Below, one piece after another: positions 36,416 through 48,500 of a DNA stretch of 64,000 bases (position 1 is its first letter; each line of letters starts with the position of its first letter). Made by a program: the position numbers and the translations under genes. The notes under the pieces were generated by a model. It was not told where the DNA came from and made no database searches. It was given only the letters and a program-made list of their open reading frames with translations. The DNA is from Inia geoffrensis. Its lineage: Eukaryota > Chordata > Mammalia > Artiodactyla > Iniidae. The stretch spans positions 13,114,597-13,178,596 of the forward strand of contig CM070909.1 of NCBI GenBank assembly GCA_036417435.1, given 5' to 3'.

Positions 36416-39214
36416 AGATGTGTGTTGGGCAGGGGCACAAGCATGACAAAGAGGCCAAATTAGGTGTAGTCATGCTGTTCGAGTGAATCTGTGGAAGCAT
36501 TAAGAGCACAGCTCAGGCAGAGGCAGCATCATGGCCTAGTCTCTGATTTTCAGATAGTCCTGCGTCACAGCCAAAGGGAACATTAAAATAGCCCTTGATT
36601 TCAAAAGAAAATGATCAATGACAATTAAAATGGGACAATGACCTTGGGCGGTAACTACAAAGACTGTTCTGTGTAAGACTGAGGTTTCAGGCAGGCATGC
36701 TTTGGTTTAAAAAAAAAAAAAAAAAAGTCCCCTCTGGAAACAGGATAACATCCTTATCTAAGAGCAGCCGGCAGCCCAGCAAACTCACATTCCTGGGGCC
36801 GCTTCCCCTGAGGCTTTGCTCGCTCCTGGCAGATCTCTGAGACTATGCACCTCTTAATACAAGGAGGGAGATGGAGCCATAGCCTGGAGGCTTAGACTTC
36901 CCGTCACTCCCTCTCTGCCCAGGTGATGACCAGGGGCTCTCTGGGTGCTGTGGTCTGAAGGGCACAGCCTGAGGATGGGCTCGGGGCTGACCTGTGGCCG
37001 GACTCCCTGAGGACACTCGGTTAGTCACAGGTATGGTGGCATCCAGGCTCCTCCCTCATCCTGGGGCGGGCACAGTTACCGCTGAAGGAAGCCGTGATGT
37101 GGCTCTGGCTTTCCTGGCGCTGCCCTGGACAGCTGTTACCTTCCCTGGTATTTCTGGCATTGCATCAAACAACTCCCAGTCCACACGAGGGCAGGAAGGT
37201 GGCCCTCCGAAAGTGCTTTTGAACCTGCTGCATCTCAGGTAACAAGTGGAAATGGAAAATGAGAAGTGTAAATTCTCCCTTCAGTCCAATTATGCCCAGA
37301 AAACAAGCTCCAAGTTTGAGTGAATTCTCACGCCCTGCGAAGGACTGAAGGGACAGACACCTGAAAGGTCATCAGCTTTGGGTCCGGCTCTTTTCCAGAG
37401 CTACCATCAACACCAGTAACCAGTGGGGGTCCCAGAGACGCAGCCGCAGCTCCTGGCTTTGTGGCATGAAGGGGTGCTCTCCTCTAGACCCCCTGTACTT
37501 TCCTCCTATGCTACCCTTCCTCTGCTTTTGTAAGTATTTGTAGGCCAAAAATTGACATGAACACCTCATGGGTAAAGATGCCTTCTGGAAATATTCTGAG
37601 TTCCCTGGAAATTTCTTCATTCCACTAGTCCAAGAGAGATTCAGGAATGTACCTCTTCATGAAGATGGCATCTCTACACCCTTCCACCAGCTATTATCAG
37701 ACTATTTGTTTCACTGGTTAAAAAAAAAAGTGTCATAACGTAATGAGCTGGATTTTGCTCTAAAACATTAACTATCCCTATTCCTTGGTGCAGGACTATC
37801 TAGATTTAATGGGATTTTTGAGAAGAACAAGTCTCCCCCAGACTTGCATTTTAATTTTCATTAGGGTGCTTCCCAAGTTGTCACAGTTTGCCCCATCTCG
37901 CCCATAATAATTCCTCTACCCGCTCCTGTCTCAATGAATAATGGACTTCGTTCACTTTTTTGAAGAAGAGACTTGCCACTTCCTGTAACTTATTTGAGTT
38001 TGGTTCTCTGTAGGATGCTTTAAATTAGCACACAGTGGCAGAAGATGCCTCCCACGGGAGAATAATTCACGTTCTATGACAAAATGAAAGTTACAGAGAA
38101 GGCTGGCCAGAAGGGAACATGATTGGTTACCAGAGCAGCGTAAGTGAAAGGCCAGTACCAGCTCTAAGAGTTTGTTTAGGGGGACATCAGCAACTGACAC
38201 TGACCAGGATAGGAATAGGATAGATTGCTCAGTAGACCACCAAGGAGGTGAGGGAAGGCTGAACGGGGCTCAGAGACTAAAGTGGCAGGAGGGCCATAAG
38301 GTCAGAGGTGATGTTGTCTCTTCCAATGCTATGAATCCCTTCACATTTAGAGAGAAAGGAGTCCTTTAGAAACTAGAATTCTCTCTAAGCCAGCTCATTC
38401 AAATCCTAAGCTACTTCCATTTGTGATATAAAGATCAGAAATAAAGAGCTTGATTATTTCAACTCTTGTCTACCCTTTGGGAGAAGTTGTCCCGTAGTCC
38501 AAGCCTCAGAAAGGGTGAGAATCACACAGAGTCCAGGAAATAAATATCATCAAGACACAGGTCGTGAGCTGCACAAACAGTTCCCCCAAGTCTGATCTAG
38601 CATAGGTACAGAGGTGGAAAATACCAGGCGTGCAGCATTAATACACTGGTCCTAGTGGACCACTGTTTGGGGTCCGTAAGACTGTGTGATTAATGAGCCT
38701 GAGCTGTGACAAGTTCTTTCTGGTATTGCAAGTGCTTAAAAAAAGGCTAGAGGTTACATCAAAGTCAGATGAATCCCAGCGTAGGTCAGGTTGTTAAGAG
38801 ACTCAGTCTGGACAGTGCAGTGTCTGGAGACAGGCTCCACTCAAAGCATCTGAAAAGCTCCTGGTACCTAACATTTGATCAATATCCTCCATGGTCTCTC
38901 CCTCTGTGACTTACAATATGTATACACATTGTATGCCAAGGACACACCACTAACCGTAAGATAGTCACAGCATAGCTTTGAAGGACAAAGCAAAACGTAG
39001 AAAACTCCAAATTCCCATCTGAAAAAATAATTTACACGGGAATGAACACATGTCCTGTGTTGCAGTGACTGTTGGTGGGTGCAGATGTACAGAGATAAAT
39101 GGGAAGGGACTCATCCTTAGGTTTTACTGAAGATTCAAGTATCCTGCGGGCAAAATAAAGTGACTACTTTTCAATTACAATTTATAGTAACATCGAATAT
39201 TTTTCAGTTCCTTC

Positions 39215-41400
39215 CATAAACAAGATGCACTGGTAGGTGCTACAGGAGATAAAAAGATGAATAAATGCATGACCCCTGACCACAAGGAGTTTATAATCTA
39301 GCAGGGGAGATGGATGTATAGCTAAATAACCATAAATAAGATGGTCCATGATGGCTGCCACTAGACAGATTAAATTAAAGTGTTATGAGCATTCACAAAA
39401 GGCATATACATATATATGGGGTTTTTTTGGGGGGGGTGGCGGGGGATGGCAGATGAAGACAGTGGACATGATGGACCAGATATTCTGGTCTTTGAAGACT
39501 TGTATTGAGGAAGATGGATATTATGCAAGAAGGGAATGAGATAAGAGACCAGGAGGTGAGAATTCGGGGCAAAGGGAGCAGTTTAAGGAAAGACAAAAGC
39601 GGGAGAACAAGTTAATACAGGAAAGGAAGGGACAAAAAATGTGATTCCCCTGTTGTCTGGGCCCAGGTGCACGCAGGCAAATAACAGGAAGATATTCTTG
39701 CTGGTGGATTGTGACAAATACAGTCCATTGAAGGGTCGTTTGTTTTGTCCTGAGTTGGAAAATGACATGATTTAATTTGTACTGAGCAAGTGATACTGAT
39801 GAGAGTAGATTCAAATATAAAATGTTGGAATAGTGCTAAAAGACACAAATAATCCAGACTAGAGGGGAGGGCCTGAAGGAAAAGACTTGGAAACTTTCAA
39901 GGTATGAATTAACGGCTTTCCAGACGATTAGATGTGCAGGATGAGGGAAATGAAGGAGGCAAAAGTGGCTGAAAATCTTTAGTTTGGTGACAGAACGAAT
40001 CGTGGTACCATTAAATCAAAGGGGGGACTTGGTGATTATGTTGGTTTCCATTGGATATTTGACTCAATATGAAGTTAGTTGTCCAGGAAGCGGCTGGAAA
40101 TATGTGCATTAGGATGAAGTGAAAAGTTGGGTCTACAGGAGTGAAGATTTGGAATTCATCCCCATCCAGCGAGTCGCTGAAGTTGTGGAAAATGGAAATA
40201 TTGCTACAGAAGCACAGAGGAAAGGAGAAGAGCGTCAAGCTCAGAACCTCACGGCAAGTCGATGCTGAGGGGGCAGGATGGACAGCAGGAACCAGCGAGG
40301 GAACACAGAGAGAGGACCAGAGGGCTGGGGTCAAAACCAGAACGTGCTGCTACCCAGCAGTGAATTTCGGGTAGTATTCATGGTGCCAAAGAGCAGAATT
40401 TAAAAAAAAAAAAAAAAAAAAGATTACTGGATCTTGTAACGAGGAGCTCACTGGAATGTTGCCACTGAGTAGTTTCAGTAGAGTGGCAGGATGTAGCCCA
40501 ATTTTAAAGGGTAAGTCATGCGCATTAACTGAGGAAATGAAGAAAGAAAGACGACCCTTTTGAGAAATTTGGAAGTGAAAAAAAAAATGGAGATAGGACA
40601 GGAATTCAAGGGTCTAACTGGACTGAGAGAAGATTGGGATTTAGGGACTGTTGTAGGACTTGTTTTTGGAGATGGTGGAGGACTGAGGACTGTTTTCAAC
40701 GATGGTTGTAGGCAGATGTGTGGAAGGGATTAAAGATGCAACAGGATGAAGTGCTACTGGCTGGAGCACCATAGAAGAGGTTGGGGGGTGGGTATCTGAG
40801 TACGGGGAAGAGGGGCACCGAGTTGGGAGGGAGGATGGAGAAGATAGGTGAAGGATGGGAGAAATTTAAAGGTAGAGAGGAGAGGTCATGTGAGAATTTG
40901 CAAAATCAGGTGTGTTTTCTTAGTAATTCAGTAGGAAAGAGACGAGGTGAAAATGAAAATAAAAAACAAATGAACCAACCCTTGGAGAATGTGACAGGGA
41001 GTCAAGACTGGAGAATAAAAAAGATGTATGAGCTGGGTAGGGTTTAGATGAGATTAAATGGATCCAATCTGTGCTCTTTGGCATAGGTTTTGACCTTCTG
41101 TTCTTGGCGAAGGAGTGGATGTTGGGAGAATGGGAGACAGAGTTAGAAAAGCAAGGTAGGTGGGGTGGGAAGGCGAGAGGAAGAAGAGATTGCTGGTGAG
41201 GGTGTTGTTGATATGGGTGATCACAGGGTGAGACCAAGGAGGGAAGTAAATGAAATCAGAGGGGTTTATGGACCGGAACAACAGAGGGACCCTGAAGGAA
41301 GGCAGATAGGATATAGAAAATGCCAGGTCGTGGTCAGAGAGGGAATTTCACTGGGAGGCGGAATAATTCCAAAAGAAGGATTCAGGTGAGGCCACGACGG
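39215..41400 (-). mobile_element. L2 LINE, long copy in GRIN2B orientation
   Basis: The 3' end signatures in reverse (TGCACTGGTAGGTGCTACAGG, CAAGGAGTTTATAATCTAGC) are followed to the right by GA-rich relics of the coding region. With the copy at 28860-30770 it makes two L2 elements in opposite orientation within one UTR. An A-run lies at 40399-40421. Confidence 0.62.
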
Positions 41401-43726
41401 GGAGAGGTGAATCTCTGTAGTGTTTTTAAAATAATATAATGCATAGTATCTTTGACTCACACCATGGAGCCAGAAAAAATTAAACCTGCATGTATAAATC
41501 TACCCATTTATGCACACCTATTTATACACACATAATACATACATTTAAACATTGTATGCTTTTGCATTCACATATTATATGTGAGTATAATATACTCCAT
41601 TTTAAATTCTTTTATCTTCTTCACAGCACTAGTCCAGGGGCATGATATGCGTTCAGTAGACATTGGTTTAATTGAACTGACACATTTAACTAGAGCTTTT
41701 ATTTTTTCCTCCTGCATATTACTGGAATCTGCTCTACCCGCTAAATCACAACGCTAAGTTAATTACGAAAAAGTGAGTTCAGGTTTAAACTGAGGAGACC
41801 AAACCTTTAAAATAACAGCTTTATAATGGGCTTAGTGTTGTGTTTTTTCATTGTACCCTTCATCCTTGCAGTGAGTTCCATTTCTCTCACCTTTGCCAAA
41901 ACACGAACTCTACACACAGGAGTCCCGAGGCTATGCGGAATTCTACTCATCCGCTCTGCTTTCCACCCTTAGTTCTCATCAGGAGTCCTCACCCTCAGAA
42001 TCACACCAGCAATTCTGTTGTAAAGCACAGAACAAAGCCAGAAACTCACTGCGATGGGCTCGGAGATGGATGCAAATGGACACACTGGCAGAGAAACATG
42101 GATGGTTTCTAACTCTGCCCACTTCTTCCCAGTACTGCTATCCGAACCCGTCACTCTCTCCTTTTTCCTTGCTTCAGCATTGTAAATTAGAAGCCCCAAA
42201 CTTAATTAATCTCTCCAAGACACGGAAAGAGCACTGCTTTTCACTTAAGGTTTTTGGGGGCATTCTTTGCCATGAGAATACATAGGTCTCTATGCTTTAA
42301 GTCAGAGGACCCATAGCACCCCTGCATGGCGATTGAGTCAGTGTGGTTGGAACGGGATGGAGGGGGGATATATGAAGATATCTTGGGATTTTATATGATA
42401 CCGGAACCCCCAAACTAGAATGGAATCCTAGATCCGAACTTGAATGGAATCCTAGAACTAAACTATGATTAGATGTTCTCAGACTGCCGAATCTACATTT
42501 TAGTGTTGTCCCAAATACCTGGTAGGTCTAAAAAAGAACTGCCCACCAGTTAAGTTGTACCTGGTAGTCCAGTAGCTTCCATTAGTGTGTGTTGGGATCA
42601 CCCGAGACCCCCTATGGAGGTGGGGAAGTGGAGAACATAGAACGACCCAGCTACACTGGAGGACTAATTGAACTGGGACAGAGGACAGACAATGACAGTA
42701 ACTTTTTATTATCATGATTTGATCTTTCCAGTTGTCTACTCAGTAACTTGTACCAGAGGAGAAACATCAGTGTTCCATTTTCTACAGAAGGAGTCAAAGC
42801 CCTTAACCTGTCCTACAAGGTACAGGTGTTAGAAATTCATAAACGACCCACTCATGTGGCTGCTTATTGAAAAGAATTCCCAGCTGGGAGTCCTAGTCCT
42901 GTGTCACATGAGCCTTAATAAACGCAGGAGAAGGATGAGACGTTTTAAATGCCTTTACACTCTAGAACCTGTGTCTTTCCTCCCTACTCTGCTACCCTTA
43001 GCATTCCTTGTGCTCTCCCTCTTCTCCTGTACTGTTACTTTATTTCCAGGAAAAGAAATGAGAACCCTAATGTAAGCTAGGTGTTTCAATGTCTAAATTT
43101 CTAATATGGCTTAATATGGCACCCTTCCGGGGATGATTTTTATTTAAATGACAGATGAGCAGCTCAGGGCTAAAGGAATGATTCTGTGTGGGAAGCCAGT
43201 AGTTGGAGTGGGGTGGGGAGTGAAAAGGAAAGGTCTTCTCAGGACCTCTGAAGTCACACCATGGGCCACATGCCATTTTGAAGTCCAGACCCATTGCAGG
43301 GTAACTGTCCACCCTGAGCTGCTTCTCACCCACAAAGAGTTCCTTAGACAGGAAGGAGAATCTCTTTTGACACTCAAGAATGAAACGCTCCACCAAAGTA
43401 TCTGGCAGCCTACTGAGCCCACATTCCTTATATGGCTTTGGGCTCAGAGAGCACAGAAGGTATGGCCACGATACCTAGAAATGCCTAATGCGTTCATCCA
43501 CAGCACTGCAGTTGCATCATTTATGCACACATCTGAATCATTCCTAACACACCAAACAGACACGCACAGGGTGTCAAGCAGTGACAGGGTTTTTGTTTTT
43601 TTGTTTTTTTTAAAGAGATGGGAATTAAAAGAATAAAGTGAGTTCTGGAATAGCTTTTTCCAAAGGTTATTGCCCAGACAATCTGGTTATGCTGTCCCTA
43701 AATCCTGAACTAAGTAAAAACCAAAC

Positions 43727-43772
43727 CAAAAAACAAACAACAACAAAAACAAACAAACAAACAAACAAACCC
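43727..43772. repeat. CAAA-type simple repeat
   Basis: AAACAAACAACAACAAAAAC passes into five CAAA units and a C7 run. Low-complexity sequence within the GRIN2B 3' UTR. Confidence 0.9.
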
Positions 43773-45833
43773 CCCCAAGAAACCCTAGTTCTTAAATGAG
43801 ATGTGCAGGTGACCAGCACGCTGCGTTTTGGTAACACAGTTTCTTTACCTCCCATGCAGAGAATTCACCCTTGGGCAACTTCTGATGGTCATGGAAGACT
43901 GGGCGGCTGATATTCCCTTAATTTTCTAGACGACTCCTATTTTATCACATTACACATGCGTTTTGGCACTACTGACACCACCGACATTTAATGGAATCAT
44001 TTGGGATTTTTCTCTCCCTCATTCACAATATGGCTGTGGCCAGCAGAGGGGAATCCGTATCAAGGCCGTTTCCCACGTTCTGGCTGAAGAAACACAGTGA
44101 CATACTTTGAAATTACAAGATCCACTGTACATGTGTCACTCTGAAGGGTGTGCACACTCTTGGCTCAGGCAAATTCAAGGGTCAGATGACCTGAAGTTGG
44201 TAGAAATGCTGAGATTTAAGCACGGCCACCGAAAGGAGTGATATAGGACCACACCCAGCGACTCACTTCCACAGTGGAAGGGAATGATTAGAGGACACGA
44301 AAGATAGAAAGCACGGACTCCGAAGAAAGTCGGAACCATTAGCGCTCCCAAGGGTGTCTGTGGAATGTCACAGTTTGGACAGACTGTGTCTTTGTCCAGA
44401 CCCATCTGTGGAAGAGATGGGGCTGATAGCTGCATTCATCCTCATGCATTTTTCCTGGCTTCTTATTTTGCAATGAAGTTAACATCTAGAACTTGGCATG
44501 GCTCAGCCTTCCTTTCTTTAAGCTTTCTTGAGCAGGCCATGAATATCTTATTTGGTCTCAATTCATACATTCAGTTGAAGAGAAGTGACCAACGGGGGCC
44601 AAAGAGGGGTTTAGAGAAATGGAATTACCCAGCTGACAGCTCTCGATGATGCCAGGATAGGACAAAAAATGTAATGTAATATCTCAGCTAAATGGATTTG
44701 GAAATTTCATCTGGTGGTAAAGAGAGAGAGGCTGCCACCCTTCACAAAGCCAAGGGTCCAGTGAAAGAAATTCTACTTGTCGGGTTAACCCAAGGTCAGC
44801 TTCTGAATACCTGGCTCGAGGCAAATAGAACCTTCCTGATGGCAGAAGCGAGGCAAGTATAAAGTTACTACTGGCGCTGTCCCTCCTGTGCTCACCCTTC
44901 TACCGCTCAACCCAACTTCTGAGACCTTCCTAAGAGAACCCTCTGGCCACTGAGCTTTGAGTAGAGCCGGTAATCTTTTCTGGAAAAGCATGCACATTTG
45001 TAAGACATGTATCCAGGGCTACCTCCCTGTAACCGGATAGCACATGCTTCAAGAAAGGAGACCTCGTGGGAATTTTCTGGGTGTGCTTGCAGTGATCTCT
45101 AAGGAGGAATGGAGGGGGCTGGGGAGAGGGCTGGAGCCCAGGTAGTAGGAAGAAGAGAGTCAGGGCGACTGAGGTGCTTGTTAAACATGAAAGGGGGCTG
45201 TGGGGAGATTTCCTAAGACTGAGCTTCCTGAAGCTCAGCTTACGGTTGATTTGACCTCAATTCTGGTTTAAGCCCTTTGGGGAATCTTTCCCACCCTCGG
45301 TGCCTACAGGGAAGATATGGCGCCACCAACTTGACTTTGCACGGATGCTGGTGATCTATGGTCTACCTGGAAGATAGGAGCTGGGCCTGCGGTTTGCCTG
45401 GAGCCAAAATGGACCCGACGACGTCAAGCCCAGGCAGACAGGCATGACTACTTCTCGCAGGCCAATGAGAAGACTGGTGAGGTGGGAGGTGGAACACACA
45501 GCCCTTCCCTGGCTTAGTCACCACGGTGGCCTCCATCCCCATTCATTGTGCTCCGGACACCCTGAAGCGAAAGCCATACAAAACAATTTCCCGGAAATGG
45601 AAAACGAAAGCCCGTAACAAAACACTTCTTCCCCCTTCATTCCCATCCCGACCCCGCTCCCTCCGGCCAACACCCTGAATACTCACGAGAGAACACTTTA
45701 TCTATACAAAATTAATTAGAAAACAAAATATTTACATATGAAATAAACACCATCTTGATTTCTGTCACCAGTGGAGACGCCAGAGCCCCCTTTGTTCTAG
45801 ATTGCTGTTCGCTAGGTTAGTTGGTTTGGTTTT

Positions 45834-45839
45834 TTTATT
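45834..45839 (-). promoter_or_regulatory. GRIN2B: Second candidate proximal polyadenylation signal
   Basis: AATAAA on the transcript strand lies about 2.23 kb after the stop codon. It is followed by an A/C-rich stretch and not by a convincing GU-rich element. It is an alternative to the site at 46500-46495 for a short transcript form. Confidence 0.25.
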
Positions 45840-46494
45840 TGAAAGGGATGAGGTAAGAGGAAGAGTGAGGGAGAAGCCCCTGACCTGGGACAGGGCCGGG
45901 GCGAAGAATGTTTGACGGCCCTTCGCCTTCGTCCTCCTGGAGATGTCTCACGCCCTCTGTCGTCTCTCTCCAAGGTCCTTCCTTGAACCTAAGGTAAAGC
46001 ACTCCGTGCTCCTCTCTCCAAATCTGTGAGAGGTTCAGCCCCTTGCCCCCAGGTTTGTTTTAGAAAGAAAACAGAGCTTTACAAGGCCTTCGGTTGGCTT
46101 GAAAATGAAAGATACTGAGGTAAAAATCAAGGAGGAGAGCGGGGGCAGCAGTCAAGGGCTGGGGGGTGAGGAAGGGTGGTGAGACGGGGCGGGTGGGACT
46201 TGAAGAGACATGGCAGCTTCCTTCCAGAGGAGGGTGAGCACCTTTCTGGTTTATGTGTCCTGTGTGCGACATGGAAACCCTGCAGCCGAGCTTCCAAACT
46301 GACCTGGCTCTTTGGCTGCCTCCCTGGGTAAGGGGACGATGGCAGGACAGTGGAACTGACCCACGGAACACGCCTACCCCAAGTTTCAGGACTGGCAGTG
46401 ACAAGTATTCGTTTCCCTTCTCAAGTTTCCAACTTTGAGTGAAGGGGGTATCACATCTGCCAGTGCCCTCATCTCTCTCTCTCTCTATATATAT

Positions 46495-46500
46495 TTTATT
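46495..46500 (-). promoter_or_regulatory. GRIN2B: Candidate proximal polyadenylation signal AATAAA
   Basis: AATAAA on the transcript strand lies about 1.57 kb after the stop codon, followed by TATATATAGAGAGAG. The resulting 3' UTR of about 1.6 kb would fit the short GRIN2B mRNA form described in older annotations. There is no clear GU-rich element behind it, so the call is tentative. Confidence 0.35.
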
Positions 46501-46737
46501 CTTGACTGGTACAATCTGGGAGGGGAAGGAGGTGTTGCAGGAAGGTGGAGGGGTTTCTACAGAGAGTGTCCACACTGGGTTCAGCGTCACATCCTCAGGG
46601 AGCCAGACCCAACGGGGTAGCGGGGGCGTCCCTTCTCGCCTCCCGTCCCCACTTGCGAACCTCTTCCCTTCCCTCCACTGTTTCCCGAGCTATACTCGTG
46701 GAGCAAGCTCATGCCTCTTCACTGGCTGTTCCGTATC

Positions 46738-46757
46738 GGGGGGTGGGGGTGGGGGGG
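46738..46757 (+). repeat. G-run cluster on the strand opposite GRIN2B
   Basis: G6, T, G5, T and G7 in a row could form a G-quadruplex in DNA. In the GRIN2B transcript it reads as three C-runs, a possible poly(C)-binding-protein site 1.3 kb after the stop codon. Confidence 0.6.
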
Positions 46758-48069
46758 TGACAAGCCTGCTCTCCTAGCTCCAGGTTAAGTAAGAAGGGAT
46801 CAAAGCATTGAAAACATCCCCCTCTCTCACTTACCCGACCATAAATGACGCCCCTGTCCTTCAAAGCCTTACTTAGCTCCTCCCCACAAACTGGCCAGCT
46901 GAGGGGCTACAAAGCTCAGACGAGCTCTGTACAATCTTCTGCCCTCAGGTACGGGCCAAAAGAATCCTGCTTGCCTCTACTTCCCTTTAGCCTTCCTGGA
47001 AGGTTCTTGGCCAGAACTGGTGGAATGTATCGGCAACCACGGAGGAATTATTTTCGTACGTTTCCCTTGTAGGACTGTTCACCCACGTTTTTGTCTATAG
47101 ACCACAGGAACTTCTCCGTCAAGAACTTCCATTCCCTTCATTTGGGAAGGGTCAAGGGGAGAGACAGCCAAAATTTAGGTAACACAGGCCCATCTCTGTT
47201 CGTATATAAGCCAAAACAAGCCCGGTGCGTAGGGATATTGAAAGAAACAACATTATGAGTCAAGGTTGCCTTCTCCGCATGAAAAGGCCTGATGACAGGC
47301 ATGTATAGACAACACGCGTGCAAGCGTATATAGACACACGTGCACACGCAGTCCCTCCTTCCTTGCCTCTAATGCACCATGAAACACTGCTCTGATGTAC
47401 TTTCCATCATCCGCCAATGACCTTTCATTCCAGTTCACTACCAGCTAAGTCTCATGGAACTGAAGCAAACTTTTTTTTTTTTTTGGCTTATATAGAAACA
47501 CACGTGGCTTCCCACCCTCTGCTTGGCGCACGATCCCCAAACACACGCCGTCTAAGCAACAAGAATTTAGCAAAAGCCTCTGTGCAGTCACAGGCAGTAT
47601 TGCTAAAGGCGCTTATTGGGGCGCTTTGCTTCCTCACCTAAACGTAAAGGTCAGTTCGGGGAGAGCTATCCTGCGTTCCCGTGGCCTCCTCCCGCTTCTC
47701 CGTGCTTCACTCGAAGTGCGTGGCAAAGAGTCCTTCCACGCTAGGAGGAAGCTCGCGTGGGGCCACTTTCTTCAACCACTCCGCCCTCGCCGGCTGAGCG
47801 AGCCCACCGTATCCTCTCGCGGGAACTGGGAACTGGAAGGATGGACAGACCGGGAAGGAGGAGGGGACTGGAAAGGGAGCAGAGATGGTTCTGGTCACCA
47901 GGGTCGCCCTCAGAAGGAATCAGAACTCCAGGATCCCATAAATAAATGAAAACGACAAGAAAGGAGCAAATGGGAACCAAGTTCACCCCCGTCACCCTCT
48001 GTGACATGCGCACCACACGTCCACAGCCCCGACCCTCCCGTACCCACCTTCGCCTCTCTCTTCCCTCAC

Positions 48070-48437
48070 TCAGACATCAGACTCAATACTAGACAGTTTC
48101 TCATACACATGCCCATTGCTGGAGCCATTGAAAGCCCTGGGGTTTTTGTTGTTAGGCACACAGGGGTTGGACTGGTTCCCTATACAGATGTCTTTCTGGA
48201 AACGGCCTGGTACAGCCCCGTGCAGGGCCGACACCACCGGCTTGTTGGTGACAAGGGCACGGAAGTCCGGCCTGGCCTTCGGCACCCCTGCCACCGTGGG
48301 CTGCCTGAAGAAGTAGGATTTGCTGCCGTGGAGCAAGCACTGGTCGTCCCCGAAAGTGGGGATGAAAGGGTTCTGCGTGACCCGGTCGGGGTAGAGCGAC
48401 TTGCTGAGCATGTAGCTGCTGCTGCCGCCGCCGCCGC

Positions 48438-48500
<63 letters not shown>

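Larger units (their letters stand above)
26205..48069 (-). other. GRIN2B: Probable GRIN2B 3' untranslated region, about 21.9 kb
   Basis: The segment follows the stop codon and runs to a polyadenylation signal near 26.2 kb. Human GRIN2B is annotated with a 3' UTR of more than 20 kb, as I recall, and the first 2 kb here resemble the human proximal UTR. No other gene interrupts the segment. I see no CHR SINE in it, against five in the 26 kb beyond it. It holds an L2 copy in each orientation, two long GT microsatellites (CA in the RNA), G- and C-rich runs, and AT-rich blocks. It is expected to carry sites for microRNAs and RNA-binding proteins, but I cannot assign individual ones. The left end is inferred. 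Confidence 0.7.
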
